Source: Methanothrix harundinacea
GTDB lineage: Archaea; Halobacteriota; Methanosarcinia; Methanotrichales; Methanotrichaceae
NCBI GenBank assembly: GCA_002502785.1
Contig: DAQG01000009.1
Coordinates: 1 to 44,227 of the forward strand
Length of the DNA stretch: 44,227 nt
Direction: 5' to 3'
The first letter of the stretch is position 1. Each line of letters opens with the position of its first letter. This document shows, piece by piece, positions 1 to 7,561 of this stretch. The notes below the pieces were generated by a model, which ran no database searches, was not told the origin of the DNA, and worked only from the letters and a program-made list of their open reading frames with translations. A program made the position numbers and the translations under genes.

Positions 1-1081
1 ACAGGAAATAGCGAAGAGCCAACTTTTTCGTGTCAAACCCTCTCTGCTCCAGGATCTCCCTCGTCCTCCCCAAAACGATGATTGGCGCAGATCTCAGGTC
101 CGATACGTCCTTCGAGGCGGTCAGAAACATGGCTGTTCTGAAGGCTCTTTTGTAGACCCTGAGAGCCTCTGCCACCTCAGAAGATCCTTCCGTTGCCGGA
201 GCGAGGAAGGGCAGAGCCACCCCTGCCAAACTCGCCCCCAAAGCGAGGCTCTTTGCCACATCGATCCCGCTTCGAACCCCTCCGGAGGATATGACCTTCG
301 CCCCGGCAGAGGCGCATTCCACAACGCTCACTGGCGTTGGAACCCCCCAGTTCCAGAATAGCCTTCCCATATTCGCGGATTCAATATCGCCTCGCTCCTC
401 CGCTCGGTAGGCCTCGACCCCAGACCAGCTGGTCCCGCCCAGGCCTCCAACGTCGATTATCTCAACTCCCGCCTCAAGAAGGGACAAGGCGTCCTCTCCT
501 GATATCCCGGCCCCTGTCTCCTTGGCGATGATCGGGACCCTCCTGTCGGTGGCAGACCTGATGGCCTCGATGGCGCCTTGTGCCTCGGTTTCCCCCTCCG
601 GCTGGACGCTCTCCTGGAGAAAGTTCAGGTGGACCGCTATGGCGTCGGCATCGAGCATCTCCGCCAGTTGGTCTACGACTTCAGGCCCCCCCCTCTGGAG
701 CTGGACCGCCCCGATGTTTCCAACGATGGGGATATTCGGCGCAGCGTCCCTCACTGCCGAGAAGGTCTCCTCGACCTCGGGGCTTTCGAGGGCCGCCCTC
801 TGGGACCCGACGCCCATGGCCACCCCCACCTCCTGGGCCGCGATGGCCAGGTTCACGTTGATCTCCTTGGTGTCGGGGTGTCCCCCCGTCATCCCGGAGA
901 TCATCATGGGTATGGCGAGATCCTTCCCAAGAAATCGGCACCTCGTATCTATCTCGTTGGCGTCGATCCCTGGCAATGCTCTGTGAACCAGGACGAGATC
1001 GTCAAAGGGCCTGCTCTTTCCCTCCACCTCCTTTTCTAGACAGATCCTGATGTGGTCGAGCTTTCTCTTGCCTGTGGTCAT
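1..1081 (-). CDS. fni: Type 2 isopentenyl-diphosphate isomerase (partial, runs off left edge)
   Basis: FMN- and NADPH-dependent isomerase that interconverts IPP and DMAPP, the last step before prenyl-chain building for archaeal ether lipids. About 360 codons can be read from the ATG at 1081 to the window edge, so only a few C-terminal residues are probably missing. Visible family motifs are MISGMTGG near residue 50, the HLNFLQE substrate/Mg segment, AKETGAGIS, DVGGLGGTSW and the RSGIDVAKSLALGA phosphate-binding stretch. The ATG overlaps the ipk stop codon (ATGA), and a GGAGG motif lies just upstream inside ipk, so the two are probably translationally coupled. It is the promoter-distal member of the ribosomal/mevalonate operon in this window. 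Identity is very secure. Confidence 0.97.
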   Translation of the reverse strand, partial: MTTGKRKLDHIRICLEKEVEGKSRPFDDLVLVHRALPGIDANEIDTRCRFLGKDLAIPMMISGMTGGHPDTKEINVNLAIAAQEVGVAMGVGSQRAALESPEVEETFSAVRDAAPNIPIVGNIGAVQLQRGGPEVVDQLAEMLDADAIAVHLNFLQESVQPEGETEAQGAIEAIRSATDRRVPIIAKETGAGISGEDALSLLEAGVEIIDVGGLGGTSWSGVEAYRAEERGDIESANMGRLFWNWGVPTPVSVVECASAGAKVISSGGVRSGIDVAKSLALGASLAGVALPFLAPATEGSSEVAEALRVYKRAFRTAMFLTASKDVSDLRSAPIIVLGRTREILEQRGFDTKKLALRYFL

Positions 1082-1836
1082 ATCTTACCTCCCACGAAGG
1101 TTCCCGCCCTCTCGCCTCCCAGGACCCTTTCGATTATGCCCGCCTTTTCGGCGTTGAAAACCAGGGACCCTACGCCCTCATCGGCCAGGTCCAAAAGCTC
1201 TCCGAGCTTTCCCCTCATGCCGCCGGTGACGTCCACCCCGGCCGACGCCCCCAGTTCTGAGCTGATTTTGGGAAGATCCTCTCGCCTCACCTCGGCCAGG
1301 ACTTCACCTCGAAAGATCACCCCGTCGACGGCCGTTCCCAGAGCCACAATTTCTGGCTTGAGGGACCTCGCCAAATGGGATACGAGCTGGTCGCCGGATA
1401 CGATCCCAGCTCCTCTCGACCTATCCATGGCGACGTCGCCGTGAAGGACCGGAACAATGCCTCGATTCACCATCTCGATGACGGGCTCAGTTTCCATGGC
1501 CTCTATCCTCCCATCTCTCAGAAGGGTGCAGCTCAGTGGGTGGACCGGGACCGGGCTTGACCCTGCCATTCTGAGGCTCTCGACCACGAGGTCGTTCAAC
1601 CTGACCACTGATCTGTGGGTCTCCAGGACACCTTCGGCGCTGAACCTCTCAGCCAGGTTGTACCTCTCAGCGTGGATGTGGCCAAAGGACCCTGCACCGT
1701 GCACAAGTATCAGGCCGGACCCGTACTTTGCGATCTCGGCGGCGATCCTCTCGATCTCGTCCATCCTAGCCGATTCCAGCCTGTTCTTGTCGGTCAGGAC
1801 GCTCCCGCCGATCTTAAGAATTTTGATCTCGGTCAT
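1078..1836 (-). CDS. ipk: Isopentenyl phosphate kinase
   Basis: ATP-dependent phosphorylation of isopentenyl phosphate to IPP, the signature kinase of the archaeal (alternative) mevalonate pathway; amino-acid-kinase fold. The protein is 252 aa, the usual length. The N-terminal KIGGSVLTDK motif (about residues 8-17) and the HGAGSFGH loop near residue 50, whose histidine is the family's catalytic residue, are both present. SGDQLVSHLA and DVTGGMRGK lie further along. An open frame continues upstream, but homology and context put the start at the ATG at 1836. That ATG overlaps the mevalonate kinase stop (ATGA) and is the start of the kinase domain. Its 3' end overlaps fni in the same way. Confidence 0.96.
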   Translation of the reverse strand: MTEIKILKIGGSVLTDKNRLESARMDEIERIAAEIAKYGSGLILVHGAGSFGHIHAERYNLAERFSAEGVLETHRSVVRLNDLVVESLRMAGSSPVPVHPLSCTLLRDGRIEAMETEPVIEMVNRGIVPVLHGDVAMDRSRGAGIVSGDQLVSHLARSLKPEIVALGTAVDGVIFRGEVLAEVRREDLPKISSELGASAGVDVTGGMRGKLGELLDLADEGVGSLVFNAEKAGIIERVLGGERAGTFVGGKI

Positions 1837-2822
1837 CTCTTGCCCGCCGGGTCTTCCGGCCTCAGCCCCTGACATCCCGTGACCACGGAGAAGGGCTCTC
1901 CCCTCGCCTGGGTTATGGCGGTCATCACCCTCAGCACATTCTCGGGTTCGGCCCGCGGCAAGGCTATCATGCATCCTCCGCCGCCCGCGCCCGTCAGCTT
2001 TGCGCCAAAAGCCCGGCCCGCCCCCCGGGAGGCGTAGACGAGCTCGGAGAGCTCCCGGGTCCCGACACCGATCGCTTCCAGAAGGCCGTGGTTGGCGTTG
2101 AAAAGCCGCCCCAGCACCTCGAGCTGACCTTCTCTGATACAGTCCGGCGCCCGCCTGGATATCTCTCCTATCGCCTGGAATATGGGGCTGACGATCTCTG
2201 GATATCTGGCCCTGAAGCTCTGGACCTTCTCGACTTCGGCACGGGTGTCGTGAGGTCTGCCCGAAAAACCCACCACCAGTTGTATCTCCGGAAGCTCTAT
2301 CGACCTCGCCGATCCCTCGACGAGCTGATATCCGCCGAAGGTGGCAAGAGCGGTGTCGGTGGGAGAGCCGAGGCCGTCCTGGACGGACTTCTCTATCCTG
2401 TGGGCTTCTTTTGCGATCTCCTCCGCGGACAAATCCAGCGCCAGGTGGCGGCTCAAGGCTCCAAGGGTGGCGACGACGACGGAAGCTGAGGACCCGAGAC
2501 CCGAGGCAGGAGGGATCTCCGACTCCACGGTGACCCTGAGATCTCTCGCCCCAAACTCCTTCAAAACGGCGGCGATGTACCTTGTGGCATGAACGGCGCC
2601 TTCGCTGACCTCTTTCGTCAGAACTGCGCCTGAAAAGGGGTCGAGGGCTATCCCCTCCAGAGTCATCCGAAGATCCGGGGCAGATATCTCAAGCCTTCCC
2701 GGCAGATCCTCGATGCTGGCTTTAACCCTCAAATCCACAGCCGCGCCCAGGGCAGGTGCTCCAGAGACTACAGCGTGCTCTCCGAAGAGGATCACCTTGC
2801 CGGGAGCGGAGGCAGATGTCAG
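1833..2822 (-). CDS. mvk: Mevalonate kinase, apparent CTG start
   Basis: GHMP-family kinase making 5-phosphomevalonate. The GHMP motifs are clear: SAPGKVILFGEHAVV at the N-terminus, PPASGLGSSASVVV (ATP loop) and KLTGAGGGGCMIAL near the C-terminus. The first ATG/GTG/TTG in frame is the GTG at 2795, inside the APGKVILFGEH motif, which would remove conserved residues. The codon giving the expected N-terminus (TSASAPGK) is a CTG at 2822-2820, 7 nt after a strong GGAGG. That Shine-Dalgarno sequence directly follows the MEMO stop. The CTG start is inference from motif and spacing; gene identity is secure. The length of 329 aa fits archaeal homologues, and the stop overlaps the ipk ATG. Confidence 0.93.
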   Translation of the reverse strand: MTSASAPGKVILFGEHAVVSGAPALGAAVDLRVKASIEDLPGRLEISAPDLRMTLEGIALDPFSGAVLTKEVSEGAVHATRYIAAVLKEFGARDLRVTVESEIPPASGLGSSASVVVATLGALSRHLALDLSAEEIAKEAHRIEKSVQDGLGSPTDTALATFGGYQLVEGSARSIELPEIQLVVGFSGRPHDTRAEVEKVQSFRARYPEIVSPIFQAIGEISRRAPDCIREGQLEVLGRLFNANHGLLEAIGVGTRELSELVYASRGAGRAFGAKLTGAGGGGCMIALPRAEPENVLRVMTAITQARGEPFSVVTGCQGLRPEDPAGKR

Positions 2823-2833
2823 ATTTTCGCCTC

Positions 2834-3631
2834 CTAGACGAAAGCTATCGCCCCGTAACCCACCACCTGGCTGAAATCTCCGATGACGTCGCCGCTGGTG
2901 GAGTAGCGAAGAAGCCTGCCGCTCTCTGCGCCCAGGATCCTGGAAGCCGTTATGGTGGCCGATATCGGACCGTAACCGCAGGCGGTGAGGTTCAGGCCGT
3001 AAACCGTCTTGTAAACGGCGGCGACGTCCATCCTCAGAATCGCTTCGATCACCTGGGCGTCCTTCCTTCTCGCCTCTTCCTGGTGCTCGTAATGGGTGAA
3101 GTCGCTGCTGGCGATGACGGTGCAGTCTCGACCCAGGCTCTTCGCGGCCTCACCCACAGCCTCGCCCACCTCGATCGCCGTTTCCTCGTCTTGCAGTCCC
3201 ATGCATATCGGGAGTATCTTGAAGCCCTTGAACCTGGCTTGGAGAAACGGTATCTGGACCTCCAGGGAGTGTTCGTAGAGGTGGGCCGACTCGTCCACCT
3301 CAATTATGCTGCCCATCAGCGCATCGGCCAGCTCAAGGTCGCATTCCGCAACCCCCAAAGGCGTCATCCACGTGTCTCTGGAAAGGGCGACGGGAAGACC
3401 GAGACCTTGGTGGTTCGGCCCGATCAGGACGTAGGTCTCTCTTTTCGGGAGCCTCGCGTAGACTTCCGCGGCCACGGCACCAGAATAGACGTAGCCGGCG
3501 TGGGGGACTACGGCACCTCGAATCGGGAGAGCCTCTCCGGCAGCAGCATCGCTGAAGGCCACCTTCAGCTCCTCGTTCAGCTCCTCGGGGTCACGGGGGT
3601 AGAACTGGCCTGCCACTGCTGGGCGTCTCAT
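2834..3631 (-). CDS. MEMO1 family protein
   Basis: Archaeal member of the MEMO family, related to extradiol dioxygenases; function in archaea is not established. The 265-aa protein has the family start MRRPAVAGQFYP, HAGYVYSG, GPNHQGLG, HSLEVQIPFLQ and SSDFTHYE. The His, Asp and Cys/His residues of these segments line the family's metal-like pocket. Four bases separate its ATG from the rps2 stop. In many archaea this gene sits beside rps2 and mvk, as it does here, so a link to translation or isoprenoid supply is often suggested but unproven. Confidence 0.93.
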   Translation of the reverse strand: MRRPAVAGQFYPRDPEELNEELKVAFSDAAAGEALPIRGAVVPHAGYVYSGAVAAEVYARLPKRETYVLIGPNHQGLGLPVALSRDTWMTPLGVAECDLELADALMGSIIEVDESAHLYEHSLEVQIPFLQARFKGFKILPICMGLQDEETAIEVGEAVGEAAKSLGRDCTVIASSDFTHYEHQEEARRKDAQVIEAILRMDVAAVYKTVYGLNLTACGYGPISATITASRILGAESGRLLRYSTSGDVIGDFSQVVGYGAIAFV

Positions 3632-3635
3632 CGAA

Positions 3636-4262
3636 TCAAAACTCCATCTCGAAGTCTGAAACCGAGTATCTGAACCGATCTATCTCTCCTCTCTCCTTGA
3701 GCACCTCTTTGGCCAGGAGCCAGTAGATCAGGGTCAGGGCCTTTCGGCCTTTGTTGTTGGTGGGGATCACCAGATCGACGTTTGAGGTCAGGTTGTTGGT
3801 ATCGCAGAGGGCTACCACCGGAATTCCGACGTCGATAGCCTCGTTTATCGCCTGGCTGTCGCCGCTGGGGTCTGTGACCACCACAACGTCCGGCTCGACG
3901 TAGTCGTAGAAGTCAGGGTTGGTCAGGGTGTTGGGTATGAACCGCCCAACTACCGCCTTTGCTCCGACCGACTTGGAGAACATGGTCGCAGGACGCTGGC
4001 CGTACTGCCTCGCCGATACCACCAGGATCTTGCTGGGGTCGTACTTGGCCAGGAACTTGGCTGCGAGCCGTATCCTCTTGTCCGTTGCCTGGACGTCGAG
4101 CACGTAGAGGCCGTCAGTACGGACTCTGTAGATGTAATCCTTCATGCTCTTCGTCTTCTGCTGCGTGCCTATGTGTATGCCTGCTGCGAGATACTCATCT
4201 ATGGGGATAAGAGTTTCGTATTCTTCCGTTGGCGTTATTACTTCATCATCCAAAAATTTCAC
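3636..4262 (-). CDS. rps2: Small ribosomal subunit protein uS2
   Basis: Structural protein of the 30S subunit. The 208-aa sequence has the archaeal S2 hallmarks: AAGIHIGTQQKTKSM, the QATDKRI segment, RQYGQRPA, GRFIPNTLTNP and VVVTDPSGDSQAINEA. The start is a GTG immediately after the rpoK TAG stop with no intergenic base, so translation is presumably coupled. Many archaea have enolase between rpoK and rps2; it is absent here. Confident assignment. Confidence 0.98.
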   Translation of the reverse strand: MKFLDDEVITPTEEYETLIPIDEYLAAGIHIGTQQKTKSMKDYIYRVRTDGLYVLDVQATDKRIRLAAKFLAKYDPSKILVVSARQYGQRPATMFSKSVGAKAVVGRFIPNTLTNPDFYDYVEPDVVVVTDPSGDSQAINEAIDVGIPVVALCDTNNLTSNVDLVIPTNNKGRKALTLIYWLLAKEVLKERGEIDRFRYSVSDFEMEF

Positions 4263-4460
4263 CTACCTAGAGGTTCTACGATCCCGTTTAACGGTTATGG
4301 GAATAAATCCCAATCTCATCTCTTCAAGAGCAATTTCGAGGGGGTCTATGGACTCGGTCTTGATTAATACCGGGGCACCCATTAAAATCTGTAAAGCTCG
4401 AGCCCCCACTATTCTGGCGCGTTCATATCGCGTATATTCTTCCTTACTCGAATCCGTCAA
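4263..4460 (-). CDS. rpoK: DNA-directed RNA polymerase subunit K
   Basis: Small assembly subunit, homologous to eukaryotic Rpb6 and bacterial omega. At 65 aa it has the full family core: YTRYERARIVGARALQI, GAPVLI, and PLEIALEEMRLGFIPITVKR at the C-terminus. It lies between the tRNA-Pro gene and rps2; about 25 nt separate it from the tRNA 3' end. Release of the tRNA by processing would leave this gene on the downstream mRNA piece. Confidence 0.97.
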   Translation of the reverse strand: MTDSSKEEYTRYERARIVGARALQILMGAPVLIKTESIDPLEIALEEMRLGFIPITVKRDRRTSR

Positions 4461-4485
4461 GTGGCCACCTCAAAAGAAAGGTTAA

Positions 4486-4563
4486 TGGTGGGGTTGCTGA
4501 GATTCGAACTCAGGTTACGGCGTCCCGAACGCCGAGGGATGGACCAGGCTACCCCACAACCCC
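4486..4563 (-). tRNA. tRNA-Pro (anticodon CGG), CCA encoded
   Basis: Read on the minus strand, the acceptor GGGGTTG pairs perfectly with CAACCCC. The anticodon stem is CGGCG/CGCCG with loop TTCGGGA (anticodon CGG, bases 4527-4525). The T arm is CTGAG-TTCGAAT-CTCAG, and A73 is followed by a genomic CCA at 4488-4486. There is no intron. The gene sits inside the ribosomal/RNAP operon, 7 nt after the rpoN stop and 25 nt before rpoK, so it is probably co-transcribed and cut out by RNase P and RNase Z. Confidence 0.96.
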
Positions 4564-4570
4564 ATGCCTT

Positions 4571-4756
4571 TTACTGATACCGCCGAAGCACGTCAACGAT
4601 CTCCACGTGGGTCAGGAGCATACGACGACAGCAATAGCTTTCGATGCCCAGGTCGTCCATTACCTTCCCCGGTGGCTCAGACTTGGTGCGCTCCTTGTAT
4701 TCCTCCCATACATCAGAAACGACGTTTCCACATGTGAAACATCTAACAGGGATCAA
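4571..4756 (-). CDS. rpoN: DNA-directed RNA polymerase subunit N
   Basis: Small zinc-binding subunit equivalent to eukaryotic Rpb10, needed for assembly of the D-L-N-P platform. The 61-aa protein starts with MIPVRCFTCGNVV and has the paired cysteines CCRRMLLTHV, giving the CX2C...CC zinc site, plus the LGIESYCCRR signature. It begins 6 nt after the rps9 stop, the classical archaeal S9-RpoN-RpoK order, here split by tRNA-Pro. Confidence 0.98.
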   Translation of the reverse strand: MIPVRCFTCGNVVSDVWEEYKERTKSEPPGKVMDDLGIESYCCRRMLLTHVEIVDVLRRYQ

Positions 4757-4762
4757 GCAAAC

Positions 4763-5161
4763 TCACCTGTAAGACTTCTGATATTTGCCTCTAGCACCGG
4801 GGCCGCCGACCTTCTTCCGCTCTTTCTGCCGGTGGTCGTTGACCAGGAGAGATCTGTCGTACTCCATGTAGGCCTCTTTCAGGGCGGTGTCGCCGGTCCA
4901 CTCCACGATCCCACGAGCGATGGCAGTCCGGACGGCAGCAGCCTGACCCATGAATCCGCCTCCGCGAACTTTAACGTTGATGTCAAGCCCCGACACTTTG
5001 TCCTGGGCTATCATCACTGGCTCCATGATCTTCTGCCTGACGAGCTCAGGCTCATAGATCTCCAGGGGTTTGCTGTTGATCCTTACCCTGCCCTTTCCTT
5101 CGGTCAAGGTGGCCCTGGCGATCGCCGTTCTGTTTTTACCCGACGAGTTGGTTATCTTCAT
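4763..5161 (-). CDS. rps9: Small ribosomal subunit protein uS9
   Basis: 30S protein whose C-terminal tail reaches the P-site tRNA. The 132 aa show the family pattern: SSGKNRTAIARATLTEGKGRVRIN at the start, the GGGFMGQAAAVRTAIARGIVEW core and the conserved basic tail GPGARGKYQKSYR ending in KSYR. It follows rpl13 by about 10 nt and precedes rpoN by 6 nt. Confidence 0.98.
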   Translation of the reverse strand: MKITNSSGKNRTAIARATLTEGKGRVRINSKPLEIYEPELVRQKIMEPVMIAQDKVSGLDINVKVRGGGFMGQAAAVRTAIARGIVEWTGDTALKEAYMEYDRSLLVNDHRQKERKKVGGPGARGKYQKSYR

Positions 5162-5171
5162 GTTGACCCTC

Positions 5172-5588
5172 TTAGAATTTGGATCCGAATTTTCGGCTTA
5201 CGTCGCCAAGTTCCACGTATTTGGCCGTGCTGAGCCGCGTCATCTTCGCGGCCTGTGACCGCTCGATCTTCATGCCCTCGAACTCCGAAGGAACTCCCAC
5301 GTAGATCCGGAGCCTGGACATGGCGTCGCGACCGCGCTTAGTCTTGTGGGGGAGCATCCCGCGAACCGTTCTCTTCATTATCCTCTCGGGCCGCTTGGGA
5401 AAGTGAGGTCCCTTCTCGGTAGAGCCTTTGTTGCTCATCTCCTCGTACTCCCTATAAACGCTCTCCCTTCGACCTGAGATTATGGCCTTCTCGGCGTTTA
5501 CGATAAAAATCTCCTCTCCCGCGAGAAGCTCGGTGGCGGCCAAGCTTGCCAGACGTCCCAGGATCATCCCAGATGCGTCGATAATCAT
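5172..5588 (-). CDS. rpl13: Large ribosomal subunit protein uL13
   Basis: 50S protein. The 138-aa sequence contains the expected IIDASGMILGRLAS N-terminus, the IVNAEKAIISG segment and the VRGMLPHKTKRGRDAMSRLRIYVG block, typical of archaeal L13. A short gap of 4 nt to the upstream rpl18e stop supports co-transcription. Secure. Confidence 0.98.
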   Translation of the reverse strand: MIIDASGMILGRLASLAATELLAGEEIFIVNAEKAIISGRRESVYREYEEMSNKGSTEKGPHFPKRPERIMKRTVRGMLPHKTKRGRDAMSRLRIYVGVPSEFEGMKIERSQAAKMTRLSTAKYVELGDVSRKFGSKF

Positions 5589-5592
5589 CAGA

Positions 5593-5955
5593 TCACCTTA
5601 AAATAATTATGCCGGGACCCTTCGAATGTTTTTCGACCAGCTCTTCTATCTTGAGACATTCGCCACCGGCCGACTTTATCTTTGATGCGGCCTGTTCGCT
5701 GAAATGGAGCGCGGCAACCGTAACCTTGTGATCGATTTCTCCCGACCCCAGCACCTTTCCCGTTACGAGAACCAGGTCGTCGGGGGCGGTGTGCCTGTTT
5801 ATCTTGCTGACGTTTACGGCGGCGTAGTTGCGCCTGGGCTTTTCGAGCCTGCAGGCGACGTCGCGCCAGATCGCCGTCCCGTTCTCCCGGGTGGCGGCCT
5901 TGAGATCGTCGATAAGAGCGACCAGTATCGGGTTTGTCTTCTTGACTATCTTCAT
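5593..5955 (-). CDS. rpl18e: Large ribosomal subunit protein eL18 (L18e)
   Basis: 50S protein found in archaea and eukaryotes. The open frame extends upstream to a TTG at 6003, but I choose the ATG at 5955. It follows GGAGG by 6 nt and gives MKIVKKTNPILVALIDDLK, 120 aa, the normal family length. Family features are KTNP near the N-terminus, RPRRNYAAVNVSKI-like KPRRNYAAVNVSKI, and KVLGSGEIDHKVTVAALHFSEQA. It is the first gene of the operon here; the usual upstream neighbours (rps13, rps4, rps11, rpoD) are not present in this window. Confidence 0.95.
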   Translation of the reverse strand: MKIVKKTNPILVALIDDLKAATRENGTAIWRDVACRLEKPRRNYAAVNVSKINRHTAPDDLVLVTGKVLGSGEIDHKVTVAALHFSEQAASKIKSAGGECLKIEELVEKHSKGPGIIILR

Positions 5956-6037
5956 CCTAATCCTCCGCATAGCCTCCTTCTTGGAGGCCGACTCACGCGC
6001 CAAAGCCGCGTTCAGACCATCAGGTCCATGCGCCAGA

Positions 6038-6100
6038 GAGGGGGCGAGCTTCCGCTCCCTCTGCGGATCGCTACAACCACCTGATTAACAGTATTTAAGG
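6038..6100 (-). promoter_or_regulatory. Putative promoter and leader hairpin of the ribosomal operon
   Basis: On the minus strand CCTTAAATAC (6100-6091) is a good archaeal TATA-box candidate for the L18e operon, giving a leader of roughly 110 nt. Inside that leader (6061-6038) GAGGGAGC-GGAA-GCT-CGCC-CCCTC can fold into an 8-bp stem with a GGAA (GNRA-type) tetraloop and a 4-nt bulge. Both are seen in sequence; promoter use and any regulation by ribosomal protein are inference. Confidence 0.45.
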
Positions 6101-6208
6101 GTTTTCACGTCACGGAGCGCCGGACCGGCCGCGAATCCGGGCCAGAGGTGGTCTGAGGTATGGTGCCGAAAATCTTTTATCAGTATATGAGAGATACTTC
6201 TGCTAAAA

Positions 6209-7471
6209 ATGATCGACAGTCTTCTCGCGATATCGGTGGTGGGGGGCTTTCTCCTTGGAATATGCAGCGGCCTTACCCCTGGCCTGCACACCAACAACTT
6301 TGCGGCCATGCTGTTGGCCCTGTCGCCGGCCTTCCTCGGTCTTGGGCTAGATCCCTTCGACCTTGCGGCGGCGATCTTGGCGGCGAGCGTAGCCCACACA
6401 TTTCTGGACATAGTGCCCTCGATCTTCATAGGCGCTCCGGATGCTGATACCGCTCTAGCCGTCCTTCCCGGCCACGAGATGATGCTCGACGGGAGGGGGA
6501 TCGAGGCCGTTCGACTCTCGGCTCTCGGGAGCGCGTCCTCCGTCCTCGTGGCCCTGGTGCTGATCGTTCCCCTATCCCTTCTCTTCGGCATATTCTATGA
6601 ACCTTTCATGAGCCATATCGGCCTGATCCTTCTATCGATAGCATTCCTCATGATCCTGACGGAGAGGGGCCGGGTAATCGAGGGTCAGGGATCTTTCGTC
6701 CACCTCAAGTACAAGTTCTTCGCTCTCGCCCTCTTTTTGACGAGCGGCTATCTCGGCCTCTTCGCCTTCGGCCACCAGGATCTCGCCCGCTCGCCTCTGG
6801 GCCTCGAGCCTGAGGTGCTGCTGCCCCTTCTTGGCGGCTTATTCGGGGCCTCGATGCTTTTGATAAGCCTTGCCTCCAACGCTGAGATCCCGGACCAGAA
6901 GGAGACGGAGTTCAGTTTGCCGGCGAGAACGATCGCGAGGTCTGCCTTTCTCGGAGGGCTCGCGGGGTCGTTGGTGGCCTGGGTTCCAGGGGTGACCCCG
7001 GCCGTGGCCACCGTCGTAACCAGGCTCGGGTCCGAGGGGTCGGACCGCGAGTTTCTTGTATCCGTATCCGGGGTGAATACAGCAAACGCCCTCTTCACCC
7101 TGGTGGCGCTCCTCGTCGTGGGCAGGCCCCGGAGTGGTGCAGCCGTCGCCATAGAAGAGCTGGTGGCCTTGGACGGCCGCCTCCTTCTGGTCATGGTGAC
7201 GATCGTTCTCGGGGTTTCGATCCTTTCGTACATCGCCACCATAAGGGCCGGAATGGTAGCGGCAAAAGTTGTGAAAAATCTGAACTACAGGAGGCTATGC
7301 ATCGGGGTACTGGCGTTTTTGACGGCGATGACCTTCGGTTTCACCGGTCTCTTCGGCCTCTTCTTATATTTCGTCTCGACGGTCGTCGGGCTTGTGGCGC
7401 CCTTCGCCGGCATCAGAAAAACTCACGTCATGGGCGTCCTTATGCTGCCGCTCCTGGCGATTTACCTCTGA
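6209..7471 (+). CDS. TctA-like (DUF112) polytopic membrane protein
   Basis: A 420-aa integral membrane protein with about ten hydrophobic segments, resembling the archaeal branch of the TctA/DUF112 permease family. The hallmark Gly/Pro-rich segment GICSGLTPGLHTNNFAAML is at residues 18-36, and a second related Gly/Pro segment, LAGSLVAWVPGVTPAVATVV, lies near residues 250-270. This internal repeat is typical of the family. Bacterial relatives are permeases of tripartite tricarboxylate transporters, but no binding protein or small subunit is nearby, so the substrate is unknown. The start has no Shine-Dalgarno sequence. A TATA-like CTTTTATCAG at about 6174-6183 suggests a nearly leaderless transcript. 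Confidence 0.85.
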   Translation: MIDSLLAISVVGGFLLGICSGLTPGLHTNNFAAMLLALSPAFLGLGLDPFDLAAAILAASVAHTFLDIVPSIFIGAPDADTALAVLPGHEMMLDGRGIEAVRLSALGSASSVLVALVLIVPLSLLFGIFYEPFMSHIGLILLSIAFLMILTERGRVIEGQGSFVHLKYKFFALALFLTSGYLGLFAFGHQDLARSPLGLEPEVLLPLLGGLFGASMLLISLASNAEIPDQKETEFSLPARTIARSAFLGGLAGSLVAWVPGVTPAVATVVTRLGSEGSDREFLVSVSGVNTANALFTLVALLVVGRPRSGAAVAIEELVALDGRLLLVMVTIVLGVSILSYIATIRAGMVAAKVVKNLNYRRLCIGVLAFLTAMTFGFTGLFGLFLYFVSTVVGLVAPFAGIRKTHVMGVLMLPLLAIYL

Positions 7472-7561
7472 ACTTTCCGCCTCTGGCCCGCCACCCACCC
7501 TCCTTTTGCCTCGCCGTTCATCAAAAAATCGATTTTGCGGTCCTTAGAGGTCTAAATAGGT

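Noticed and set aside
578..1039. Long plus-strand open frames opposite fni and other GC-rich genes
   Set aside because: Shadows of genuine minus-strand genes with clear protein-family matches.
6085..6591. Long minus-strand frame (168 codons) opposite the TctA-like gene
   Set aside because: Low-complexity Arg/Ser/Pro composition typical of antisense to a GC-rich membrane-protein gene.
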